Positions 7,248-14,962 of a stretch of 46,105 nt of DNA are shown here, in pieces. Where the stretch lies: assembly GCF_021151785.1 (NCBI RefSeq), contig NZ_JAGKWP010000005.1, forward strand, positions 1 to 46,105, written 5' to 3'. The first letter of the stretch is position 1, and each line of letters starts with the position of its first letter. The stretch comes from Flavobacterium sp. Its GTDB lineage: Bacteria > Bacteroidota > Bacteroidia > Flavobacteriales > Flavobacteriaceae. The position numbers and the translations under genes were made by a program. Below the pieces are notes generated by a model. That model had not been told where the DNA came from and searched no databases. It saw only the letters and a list, made by a program, of their open reading frames with translations.

Positions 7248-7277
7248 TTAAAATGGGGCTAAACAGCCCCATTTTAA
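7248..7277. terminator. Bidirectional intrinsic terminator
   Basis: A 13-bp perfect stem (7248-7260 with 7265-7277) closes an AAAC loop. The core is GGGGCT/AGCCCC, and A/T-rich flanks provide a U-tract in both directions. It separates the convergent lipoprotein and DUF5131 genes. Confidence 0.85.
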
Positions 7278-7285
7278 ATATTACT

Positions 7286-8062
7286 CTAGAAGTATATTTT
7301 ATCATCTGAATATCTTAATCCGTTGGGAAATTCTCTAATTTGAAGATGTGGTGGGAATTCATTCATTTTACCACCTTTTTTTACATCTTGTAAATTATTT
7401 TCAATCGCAATATGTGTTCCTAGTTGTTTTACAAAAACAGGAATATCATATGATTTTAAATCATCAACTAAAATTTCTATCCAATCTAATTTACACTCTC
7501 TAAAACCATAATCTCCTTCCAACTCTCCACTTTCTCCACCAATAATTGCCCAATCAATAGTTTCTAAATGGCTTTCAGACAAATTTATTTCTTCTAACAA
7601 CGGTTCGAAACTTACAAACTTAGTTTTACTTGGAATATCTTTTAATACGTCTATTCTGTTAACTCTATTTTGATTTTCTACAGAAACACCAATCCAAACA
7701 TTTTCATAACCATCACCCCAATCCGAAGGTAAACATTCTAATATTCTCTCAGGTCTCTTGGTTAATATTTGATATACGTGAGGGGTGTTTTTTATTATTT
7801 CCCAAACCTCTGGTCTCCATTGATCAGCTTCTGAATTGAAAAAATCTGACCAAGAACAAGTAAATATTAAAGTTTGGGTTTCATTGCTTAAGGGCTTATA
7901 AAAAGTTTCTGGTTTTGATTTCAATACAATTGATGGGTCAACCCCATCATTGTATCTATCTCTGTACATATAACAAAATTTGCAGCCTTCTGAAATCTTT
8001 TTACATCCATACCAAGGATTGTAAGTTCCTCCTGTCCATTGAATACCTGTTTTACTTATCAT
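7286..8062 (-). CDS. DUF5131 (phage Gp37/Gp68 family) radical-SAM-like protein
   Basis: 258 residues. The N-terminus has the family pattern: IQWTGGTYNPWYGC, then C20-x6-C27-x2-C30 followed by YMYRDRY. This cysteine cluster is thought to bind an iron-sulfur centre like that of radical SAM enzymes. Other family landmarks are FTCSWSDFFN, YQILTKRPERI, NVWIGVSVEN, FVSFEPLLEEI, WAIIGGESG and a late VFVKQLG. The natural substrate is unknown. Members occur on phages, plasmids and defence or mobile islands. It is the last gene of an operon with the HTH and helicase genes, 4 nt after the helicase stop. Confidence 0.88.
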   Translation of the reverse strand: MISKTGIQWTGGTYNPWYGCKKISEGCKFCYMYRDRYNDGVDPSIVLKSKPETFYKPLSNETQTLIFTCSWSDFFNSEADQWRPEVWEIIKNTPHVYQILTKRPERILECLPSDWGDGYENVWIGVSVENQNRVNRIDVLKDIPSKTKFVSFEPLLEEINLSESHLETIDWAIIGGESGELEGDYGFRECKLDWIEILVDDLKSYDIPVFVKQLGTHIAIENNLQDVKKGGKMNEFPPHLQIREFPNGLRYSDDKIYF

Positions 8063-8066
8063 AAAT

Positions 8067-9464
8067 TTATTTTTTAATTATTACTTCGAAATATTGTTTC
8101 CCATTTGATTTTTTGTGGTCAAATTGATGACCTCTAAAATCTGCCCATATTGTTAACCATTTTGAAAACTGATTTGGACTTAACCCAAAAAACTCAGGTT
8201 TATATTTTTCTCTGAACTTCGCTAAGAAATCTCTTTTATCTATCCTACAATCCTCCTTAATCTCTTCATCCATAAATTCTACAAACTTTGGATGAGTTTC
8301 AGTTTTTAATCTATTATCAATTAAATTGATTGATTCAGGCTTTATTAATCCATACTTTAAATAATCCTTACAACAGATTAACATAAAAGAATCAAATTTG
8401 CTCCATTCATTTTCATCCCAATCATCAAAAAATCTATGACCAAATTCTTGAAACGGGGTTAGATGCTTGCCGTAGTGAGAGGAAATTTCAAATTCTATCT
8501 TTCTTCTTTCTTCTGAAAACCCCCTAACTCCAGAGACCATATAATTTGAACTAATAAGAATTTTGGGTGATTCAGAAAAAGGAATTACTTCTTCATTTTT
8601 GAATTTTTTCTCTAAAGAAAAATCTCCTGTAATAATCGCATAGAGACTTTCGAAATCAAAATCCTTTTTTACATCATCAAGAAAAATTACTTTATGATGT
8701 TTTTCAAGTCCGCTGAATAAAAAGTTTTTATTAAAATTTTTCCCTTCTTTAAAATAATATGGAACAATCATACCAATCCCTTTTGCAAATAATGATTTAC
8801 CTTTTCCTCCTCTAGCTTCTTCTTGGTTTAAATCCATATCTTCGTCTAACAAGATTATAGCTGGACTATTAGTTTGGTCTTTAAAAGAATGGAGCATATA
8901 TCCAATAACACTTCTTAAACTTGCAAATCTTTCAAGATTTTGACCAGCAAGATTATTTACAAATTTTGCAAATACCGCTTTTCTACAATCATTAGTTGGA
9001 ATAAATGGTCTATCGATTATTTGATGCTTCCATACATATCCCTCATATTCATTATATGGCACTATTGAATAGTTCTCACTTGAAATTTTAACAACACCAT
9101 TTTTATAAAAGAAGTGGGCTTCATTTGAATTTCCATTATTGAAATCAATTTCAATTCCTTTTAAATTTTTAATTAATGAACTTGAAGCATAGTCTTTTTT
9201 TAGAAATTCTTCATACACAATTTGATGATTAGATTCTTCAAGATGATTTCTTACTTCATCTGCTAATCTATAATCTTCAACTAACTCTACTATTGAATTG
9301 TTACTCACTTTTACCAATTCAAATTTTCCATTTTTGAGTATTAATTTTCTATACCCTAAATTTTCCCAAAAAGCCAATAGCTTTGTTTTTTCAATTATGA
9401 CTTTTGGATTTCCATTGTTGGGAGCAACCTTATAGAAGCTCCCGTTTACATTGTCATTTGTCAT
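8067..9464 (-). CDS. D5-like superfamily 3 helicase/primase-associated ATPase of a mobile element
   Basis: 465 residues. The ATPase core is clear: Walker A GGKGKS at 219-224, Walker B VIFLDDV at 259-265, a sensor-like KILISSN at 301-307 and a likely arginine finger at 320-321. This is the order of D5/DUF5906-type replication helicases of phages and integrative elements. Residues 1-200 have no recognisable primase motif and probably form a family-specific N-terminal domain. The C-terminus (about 400-465) looks like a winged helix. Its start overlaps the HTH gene by 4 nt. It most likely supports replication of the excised element. Confidence 0.8.
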   Translation of the reverse strand: MTNDNVNGSFYKVAPNNGNPKVIIEKTKLLAFWENLGYRKLILKNGKFELVKVSNNSIVELVEDYRLADEVRNHLEESNHQIVYEEFLKKDYASSSLIKNLKGIEIDFNNGNSNEAHFFYKNGVVKISSENYSIVPYNEYEGYVWKHQIIDRPFIPTNDCRKAVFAKFVNNLAGQNLERFASLRSVIGYMLHSFKDQTNSPAIILLDEDMDLNQEEARGGKGKSLFAKGIGMIVPYYFKEGKNFNKNFLFSGLEKHHKVIFLDDVKKDFDFESLYAIITGDFSLEKKFKNEEVIPFSESPKILISSNYMVSGVRGFSEERRKIEFEISSHYGKHLTPFQEFGHRFFDDWDENEWSKFDSFMLICCKDYLKYGLIKPESINLIDNRLKTETHPKFVEFMDEEIKEDCRIDKRDFLAKFREKYKPEFFGLSPNQFSKWLTIWADFRGHQFDHKKSNGKQYFEVIIKK

Positions 9465-9757
9465 TCTTTAATTTTTTTTAAATTATTAATTACTTCTTTT
9501 TTGATTTCTTCATTGGATGGTTGTTTATTGCTGAGCATCCAATTCATTAAATCTTCCCTTTTAAAATAAATTAGTTTCCCGTTGGGTTTGTAGAAACTAA
9601 TAGCTCGTTGGTGAGTTAACTTGTACAGCATACTGGCAGATACATCCAGCAGAGCTAATGCTTCCTTGAAGCTTAAAACTTCTTTGGCAAGCCAACCCAA
9701 ATTCTGAGTGGGTTCTTCAATGTTTCCCACTTCTGTTGCGAAATTTAGATTTTGCAT
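9461..9757 (-). CDS. Excisionase-like helix-turn-helix (HTH_17) protein
   Basis: 98 residues with one MerR/excisionase-type winged helix: VLSFKEALALLDVSASMLYKL, then a turn, KPNGKLIYFKREDLMNWML. In this class it binds element DNA, either as excisionase or as replication/transcription regulator. It is the first gene of the HTH-helicase-DUF5131 operon and overlaps the helicase start by 4 nt. The charged tail after residue 75 is probably disordered. No integrase is in the window to pair with it. Confidence 0.85.
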   Translation of the reverse strand: MQNLNFATEVGNIEEPTQNLGWLAKEVLSFKEALALLDVSASMLYKLTHQRAISFYKPNGKLIYFKREDLMNWMLSNKQPSNEEIKKEVINNLKKIKE

Positions 9758-9787
9758 TTTATCAATATTTCAATGAGCGTAACAGGT

Positions 9788-9810
9788 CTTTCCTGTTATC
9801 CGATGCAAAG
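9788..9810 (-). promoter_or_regulatory. Short hairpin in the leader of the HTH-helicase operon
   Basis: TAACAGG and CCTGTTA are inverted arms around a 5-nt loop, about 35 bp upstream of the HTH gene start. No U-tract follows, so it is more likely an operator or a leader hairpin than a terminator. Confidence 0.4.
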
Positions 9811-9892
9811 AAAATTCAGAAATAAAATGACATAGCTTTACCATACCTTTACAGTAGTGTATAGGTATAATTGAAAATGAAGTAATTAATAA

Positions 9893-10810
9893 TTAGTTAA
9901 AAATTGAATTTATGACAGAGTCAATTCTATCTTTTTGTGAAGGGTTACTAGAATTAGTAGATTTAGATTGTCTTATGTTTTTCAATCTATTGTTTGAGGG
10001 ATCTCTAAACAAATAATGTATCTTTTTATTTAGGAGTGTTGAGGGAACATCTGTGATTAGTCCTTCTTCTATTAATTTTTCAATAAAGTAAAAGAGTGAA
10101 GATTTTGAAAAGCTACCATTTTTACCAATAACTAACCATTTGATACCATTAGTTACTTTACGCATGGTAAAAGCTTTTATAAAATCTTCCTTTGAAGATT
10201 CAATTAGAGCAGGGGATTGGATTAGTAAATCATAAAGTTTTTCAATGTTTGGAATTGTATCTTCAGGATTTAATGAATCCCAATTTAATGAATCCTCAGA
10301 ATAATCTTCAATATCAATAAGGTTTGGAGAACTAGTATTAATAGATATTATTTTCTCAACTAGATATTTTTCTTGAATGTAATTTATTAAACCAACAATA
10401 GCATTTTTTACTATTGGTTTATCTAAATAAAGAGATTCTGTTTTTACAAATAAATCTTTTAATAATAGTATCTGAATATTTATGAACTCCTTTGGGCTAA
10501 TACCATTATAAGAAATGCTTAAAACAATGCTGTCTAAAGATTTTTTGGCTTTAACAAATTCAGAGCTAATTGTAGAGTTGAAAGATTTATTAAAATCATA
10601 AGTAACTAATCCCTCGATTTGAGAATCTGTTGATTCATCATAGAAAAAATCCCAATAGGTAACTATTCCATTTTCATTATCAACTTTTTCAATCATTGAA
10701 CCATAATGCTCAATTATTTCTGAAATATAAATTGTCTTAAGCTCATTAGATTTATCTTTTTCTAATAAACTTTGAAAGTATTCTAAAGGATTTTTGTTTA
10801 CATTTTCCAC
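9893..10810 (-). CDS. Hypothetical mobile-element protein, 305 residues
   Basis: I do not recognise this family with certainty. It is soluble and acidic up to about residue 220. The C-terminal third has a pattern (IKWLVIGKNGSFSKSSLFYF, then IEKLIEEGLI, KKIHYLFRD and NNRLKNIRQ) that recalls the C-terminal domain of RteC-type regulators of Bacteroidetes conjugative elements; this likeness is from memory. A Ser/Asn-rich, basic tail follows. It is the island gene nearest the tRNA-Asn pair and lies upstream of the HTH operon on the same strand, so control of excision or transfer is a plausible but unproven role. Confidence 0.6.
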   Translation of the reverse strand: MENVNKNPLEYFQSLLEKDKSNELKTIYISEIIEHYGSMIEKVDNENGIVTYWDFFYDESTDSQIEGLVTYDFNKSFNSTISSEFVKAKKSLDSIVLSISYNGISPKEFINIQILLLKDLFVKTESLYLDKPIVKNAIVGLINYIQEKYLVEKIISINTSSPNLIDIEDYSEDSLNWDSLNPEDTIPNIEKLYDLLIQSPALIESSKEDFIKAFTMRKVTNGIKWLVIGKNGSFSKSSLFYFIEKLIEEGLITDVPSTLLNKKIHYLFRDPSNNRLKNIRQSKSTNSSNPSQKDRIDSVINSIFN

Positions 10811-10860
10811 AAATCAAATGTAGTAAAAAGAATAATAGTAATGTGGAGGTAAATAATAAT

Positions 10861-10881
10861 TGTTGTACCTATGTTGTACCT
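10861..10881. repeat. Tandem decamer repeats beside tRNA-Asn, candidate integrase arm sites
   Basis: TGTTGTACCT occurs at 10861-10870 and 10872-10881, an 11-bp spacing that puts both copies on one face of the helix. They lie between the last island gene and the tRNA-Asn terminator. Tyrosine recombinases use such tandem arm-type sites next to a tRNA attachment site; this role is inferred. Confidence 0.5.
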
Positions 10882-10893
10882 GTATAAAAAGAG

Positions 10894-10921
10894 AAAGGCT
10901 CTACATTTCTGTAAAGCCTTT
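10894..10921 (-). terminator. Terminator of the tRNA-Asn pair
   Basis: A 12-bp stem with one G-U pair (10894-10905 with 10910-10921) closes a GAAA loop on the minus strand and is followed by a CTCTTTTT tract. It lies 11 bp beyond the second tRNA-Asn. Confidence 0.75.
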
Positions 10922-10932
10922 GCTCATCTAAG

Positions 10933-11006
10933 CTCCCCCTCTTGGGCTCGAACCAAGGACCCTCTGATTAACAGTCAGATGCTCTAACCAACTGAGCTAA
11001 GGAGGA
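10933..11006 (-). tRNA. tRNA-Asn (GTT), second copy
   Basis: A 74-nt cloverleaf: the acceptor stem TCCTCCT pairs with AGGGGGA with one G-U, the D-arm is AGCTCAGTTGGTTAGAGC, the anticodon loop CTGTTAA reads GTT, and the T-arm contains GGTTCGAGCC. The discriminator is G, and CCA is not encoded. It is identical to the copy at 11044-11117, 37 bp away, and borders the accessory island. Confidence 0.95.
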
Positions 11007-11043
11007 ATCACCTTAAAAGGTTAATATGTTTGCTAAAAAGTTG

Positions 11044-11117
11044 CTCCCCCTCTTGGGCTCGAACCAAGGACCCTCTGATTAACAGTCAGATGCTCTAACC
11101 AACTGAGCTAAGGAGGA
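11044..11117 (-). tRNA. tRNA-Asn (GTT), first copy
   Basis: Same 74-nt sequence and cloverleaf as the copy at 10933-11006, with anticodon GTT. The two genes are 37 bp apart with no terminator between them, so they are probably co-transcribed. Tandem identity may be an ordinary duplication or a trace of an integrating element. Confidence 0.95.
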
Positions 11118-11195
11118 AGATTACTATCTTTTTAGCGAGTGCAAATATAATTGAATTTTTAAATCCTCAAAAATATTTTTTCACTTTTTGTAAAA

Positions 11196-12785
11196 TTATT
11201 TTCTACTCAAGATATCCATTACCCATTGATAAATATCTTTTCCGAATGTAAAAGCCATCAAAGTCAACAAGATAACCATTCCCGCAGTTTGAACATAACC
11301 TGCAGCTTTATCCGATAATTTTTTTCCTGTAACCATCTCAACAATCGTAAACAAAGCATGCCCACCATCTAAACCAGGTATTGGAAGCAAGTTCATAAAG
11401 GCTAAACCGATTGAAAATAACGCTGTAAAATTCCAAACGAACTCCCAATCCCACGTTTCAGGTAATTGACGTGCAATTCCAATTGGACTTTTAATTTGTT
11501 TATAAGCTCCTGTTTTTGGTTTTAATATCAGTTTAAACTGTTTTACATTATAAACTAACATTTGCCATGATTCTTTAATTGCTGCTGGAATCGCCTCAGA
11601 AATAGATAAATGATTAATTACTTGATATTGTTTTTTATCAAGAGCATTGAACATGATGCCTAATTTACCTTTTTCATTTACTTTTGTTATAACGTCCATA
11701 GCAACGCCATCACGAACTACTTGTAAAATAATTTCTTTGTTTTTATTTGCCTTCAAATAATCTGTAAATTCATTTAAAGTTTTAATTTTTTGTCCTTGAA
11801 CACCAACAATACCATCCTTATTTTGCAATCCTGCTTTTTCTGCATTAGAACCCGATTCCACTTCTTGCACATAAACATCTAATAGTCTTGTTCGCAAATT
11901 AGGAAACACTGTTTCGCCAATTCCAATTGAACCCTCTTTATTGACGGGAACAGAAATTACAGTATCTTTCGCATTTCTAGTAATGATAAAATCAACTGAT
12001 TTATTTTTATTTGCTTTTAGGTAATCTTTAATTTGGTCAAAATAAACAAACTTTTGTTCTTTAATTCCTTTTATTTGATCTCCAACTTTAAAATTGGATT
12101 TTGAACTGATACTATCAATTGTAATACCTTCAGAAATTTCAAATCTTGGTTTCACAAAGTTTTTACCTTCTGAACCTAATATCTCTCCAATTTGTTCATC
12201 TGTTAAATGAAGCTTAACTTGTTTTCCGTTTCTTTCAACAACAACTTCATTACTTAACAACACATCTACGATTAACCAATTGAATTTAGGCTGTAACTTT
12301 CCATCAACTGAAATAATTTTATCTCCGTTTTTGAAACCTACTTTTTCTCCAACTTCACCAAATGCCAATCCATTTTGTTGTAATTTTTCAGATGAAATAT
12401 ATTTTTGTCCAACTGATGCATACATTATGGTATATATCAACCATGCTAATAAAATATTAACGATAATACCCCCTAACATTACAATTAAGCGTTGCCAAGC
12501 AGGTTTTGAACGAAACTCCCATGGTTGTGGTTCCGATTGCATTTGCTCGGTATCCATACTTTCATCAATCATACCAGAGATTTTTACATAACCTCCTAGA
12601 GGCAACCAACCAATACCCCATTCTGTTTCACCTATTTTCTTTTTTACTAAAGCAAATCCAGCATCCATAAATAAGTAGAATTTTTCTACTCTCATTTTAA
12701 ACATTTTTGCAGTAATATAATGTCCGAATTCGTGAAGAATAACTAATACGGAAAGAATAAAGATTATTTGAGCAAATTGAATCAT
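11196..12785 (-). CDS. rseP: RseP-type site-2 intramembrane metalloprotease
   Basis: 529 residues, longer than E. coli RseP (about 450). It cleaves membrane-bound substrates such as anti-sigma factors and leftover signal peptides within the inner membrane. The zinc motif HEFGH is at 18-22 in the first membrane helix, and the second metal site, LDG, is at 472-474 after NLLPIPG. Between them lie three PDZ-like modules, near 140-195, 222-282 and 303-372; the last two share an exact DYLKANKNK (254-262 and 342-350), a sign of tandem duplication. Membrane segments are near 1-18, 103-122, 455-475 and 500-520. A terminator hairpin separates it from the M1 peptidase gene upstream. Confidence 0.93.
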   Translation of the reverse strand: MIQFAQIIFILSVLVILHEFGHYITAKMFKMRVEKFYLFMDAGFALVKKKIGETEWGIGWLPLGGYVKISGMIDESMDTEQMQSEPQPWEFRSKPAWQRLIVMLGGIIVNILLAWLIYTIMYASVGQKYISSEKLQQNGLAFGEVGEKVGFKNGDKIISVDGKLQPKFNWLIVDVLLSNEVVVERNGKQVKLHLTDEQIGEILGSEGKNFVKPRFEISEGITIDSISSKSNFKVGDQIKGIKEQKFVYFDQIKDYLKANKNKSVDFIITRNAKDTVISVPVNKEGSIGIGETVFPNLRTRLLDVYVQEVESGSNAEKAGLQNKDGIVGVQGQKIKTLNEFTDYLKANKNKEIILQVVRDGVAMDVITKVNEKGKLGIMFNALDKKQYQVINHLSISEAIPAAIKESWQMLVYNVKQFKLILKPKTGAYKQIKSPIGIARQLPETWDWEFVWNFTALFSIGLAFMNLLPIPGLDGGHALFTIVEMVTGKKLSDKAAGYVQTAGMVILLTLMAFTFGKDIYQWVMDILSRK

Positions 12786-12812
12786 TTTAAATCTATTTGG
12801 TATTAAAACGAC

Positions 12813-12838
12813 AAAAGTAAGGTTTTCACCTTACTTTT
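12813..12838 (-). terminator. Intrinsic terminator after the M1 peptidase gene
   Basis: Perfect 11-bp arms (12813-12823 with 12828-12838) around a 4-nt loop, read on the minus strand as ACCTTACTTTT at the 3' side. It lies 21 bp after the peptidase stop and 27 bp before the rseP start. Confidence 0.65.
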
Positions 12839-12859
12839 TATCATTAATTTGTGATTAGA

Positions 12860-14791
12860 CTATTTTTTTATAAAATTTTTATGAAATGTACCTTGTGAAG
12901 TCACAATTTTAGCAAAGTGCACTCCTGAGTTTAAATTAGAAATATCCATATCTTCATTTGTGTGGATTGCAACTAATTGTCCAAGTGAATTATAAATTTC
13001 CACTTGAACCAACTCAATATTAGTTGGTAATTGAACATGTAACTGAGTATTACTTGGAATAGGATACAATGAAATAGTACTTTCCAATTCAAAAATATCA
13101 TTACCTAGAGTTACAGTATTATTTTTAGAAATAATATGTTTGTTAGGATCAAATTCTACACCTGTTACTGTGAAAGGAACAGAAACTACAAACTGTTGTC
13201 CATTGGAGGTATTATCTATGACAACATCGTGTATTACTCCTCCAGCCCCTGTAAAACGAATTTGTAATGGCATTTCAAAAAAAGAAACACTAGCATCTGA
13301 TTGAGTTTGATTCACTGTGATTTTTGCTTGACCTGCTCCCCAATTTTGTGCTACTATATTGTATGAAGGGTATCCTTGATTGTATAACCAATCATTAAAA
13401 AACTCAGTTAAACTGCTACCATATACATTTTCTAAATGAGATTTTAAATTTGTAGTAACAGCATATCCATAAGCTAAAGAAGGATCTGCTAAATAATTCC
13501 GTAACGCTTGAAAAAAAGCAGTATCTCCCATTTTCCATCGCAACATATGAGTAATCATTGAACCTTTGTTGTAGGTTAAACGACTTGAAAAAATTCTGTT
13601 TACATTAGTCAAGTCTGAATCTTGTAAATAAACATATCCTGCAGTCTGAGAGGTTATATTAGTAATTTTATCTGCTTTCCAAGAAACAAATGCTGCAGCT
13701 CCATCGAGATTTTCATAAACCAAACCAGCCATATATTCTGTCAAACCTTCATTCAACCAAATATCTTTCCATGTTCCACAAGTAATTTTATCACCAAACC
13801 ATTGATGCGCCATTTCGTGTGCAATTAAATCTCTACCAAAACTTCCCATAAAAGAAACGGTGGTGTGCTCCATTCCTCCTCCCCAACCAAATTGCGCATG
13901 ACCATATTTCTCATTTCTGAAAGGATATGGTTCCAATATAGATTCATATAAATTAATAATTGTTGGTGTTGTTCCTAATTGTGTCGCGGCTGTTGCAGAA
14001 CTATAACTCTCCGGATACAAATAATTTATAATTGGAAAATAAGGACTTATAAGTGTGCCGAGACCTCCTTGTTGATTATATATTTGGTAGTTTGTCACCG
14101 CAATGGCTACTAGATATGCTGGAATAGGATAACTATGCTTAAAATACGTTGTTTTATTAGAACCAACAGTAGTTACACTTTGTTCAAATCCATTTGCTAC
14201 ACTCACATATGCAGATGGCGCTGTGACGTATATGTCGACCATATTAACTTTATCATTCAAATCTTGTTTACAAGGCCACCAATCCCTAGCTCCATAAGGT
14301 TCTGACAAAGTAAAAATAACTGGAGTTCCATTGTGAGTACTTCTAGTAAAAGCTCCTTGAGTTTGAGGAGGTGAACCCGCATAAGTAATAATAACCGTTG
14401 CGCTATTTCCAGCAGATAAAGTGGTAGGCAAATTAATGACTAACTCATAATTAGCTTGTGAAAAAGTTAAATTAGCACTATTCATAGTAACGGAACTTAC
14501 TACTAATGCTGTTGCCATATCAAAAGTCACCGTGCTCATATTGGATAAAGCTGTAAAAGTTGTTTTTACTACTCCACTAATATAAGGTGTCGTGTTATTT
14601 GGATCTACTGTAAAACGCAATTCATGATAAGTAATATCATAATTTTGTGTATTAGGGTTTACCTGAAGATTCATTGTTGTAGCGGCTGATTTCATTTCGG
14701 CCTCTACCATCCTACTAAAGTCTTCTTGATTTGTCTGAGAGAAACTCAGCAAGCAATACAATGAAAATAAGATTGGGGTAATTTTTTTCAT
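12860..14791 (-). CDS. Secreted M1-family aminopeptidase with T9SS sorting domain
   Basis: 643 residues. A signal peptide ends near LLSFSQ (1-19). The M1 catalytic domain has GGGMEH at 304-309 (the GAMEN exopeptidase motif in altered form), the zinc motif HEMAH at 325-329 and the third ligand Glu348 in WLNEG. An N-terminal beta-saddle domain covers about 45-235. The last 75 residues (STISLYPIPSNTQLHV onward, with YNSLGQLV and FHKNFIKK) form a type A T9SS sorting tail, so the enzyme should be exported through the outer membrane and released or anchored on the surface. It probably trims peptides for nutrition. It diverges from serS. Confidence 0.92.
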   Translation of the reverse strand: MKKITPILFSLYCLLSFSQTNQEDFSRMVEAEMKSAATTMNLQVNPNTQNYDITYHELRFTVDPNNTTPYISGVVKTTFTALSNMSTVTFDMATALVVSSVTMNSANLTFSQANYELVINLPTTLSAGNSATVIITYAGSPPQTQGAFTRSTHNGTPVIFTLSEPYGARDWWPCKQDLNDKVNMVDIYVTAPSAYVSVANGFEQSVTTVGSNKTTYFKHSYPIPAYLVAIAVTNYQIYNQQGGLGTLISPYFPIINYLYPESYSSATAATQLGTTPTIINLYESILEPYPFRNEKYGHAQFGWGGGMEHTTVSFMGSFGRDLIAHEMAHQWFGDKITCGTWKDIWLNEGLTEYMAGLVYENLDGAAAFVSWKADKITNITSQTAGYVYLQDSDLTNVNRIFSSRLTYNKGSMITHMLRWKMGDTAFFQALRNYLADPSLAYGYAVTTNLKSHLENVYGSSLTEFFNDWLYNQGYPSYNIVAQNWGAGQAKITVNQTQSDASVSFFEMPLQIRFTGAGGVIHDVVIDNTSNGQQFVVSVPFTVTGVEFDPNKHIISKNNTVTLGNDIFELESTISLYPIPSNTQLHVQLPTNIELVQVEIYNSLGQLVAIHTNEDMDISNLNSGVHFAKIVTSQGTFHKNFIKK

Positions 14792-14832
14792 TTTGCAACC
14801 AATTAAAAAGTTCTGTTTATTAATATATTAAG

Positions 14833-14865
14833 CGAAAATACTAATTTTTATTAGAAATTTTCAAA
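14833..14865 (-). promoter_or_regulatory. Candidate promoter for the M1 peptidase gene
   Basis: On the minus strand: TTTG (14865-14862), a 21-bp spacer, then TATTTTCG (14840-14833), one mismatch from TAnnTTTG. It lies 41 bp before the start codon. Confidence 0.4.
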
Positions 14866-14935
14866 AATATCAACAGCAGCGTTATCAATTTAGCAAATGT
14901 TTATCTTAATTCATTACTATTTTAGCACAATTTAG

Positions 14936-14943
14936 TACATTTG
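14936..14943 (+). promoter_or_regulatory. -7 box for serS
   Basis: TACATTTG matches the Bacteroidetes -7 consensus TAnnTTTG exactly, 19 bp before the serS ATG. No TTTG is seen at the usual -33 distance. Confidence 0.5.
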
Positions 14944-14962
14944 CTATCCAAAATTATTAATC

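Noticed and set aside
10933..11117. Long identical direct repeats suggesting a CRISPR array
   Set aside because: The two copies are complete tRNA-Asn cloverleafs; there are no spacers or cas genes.
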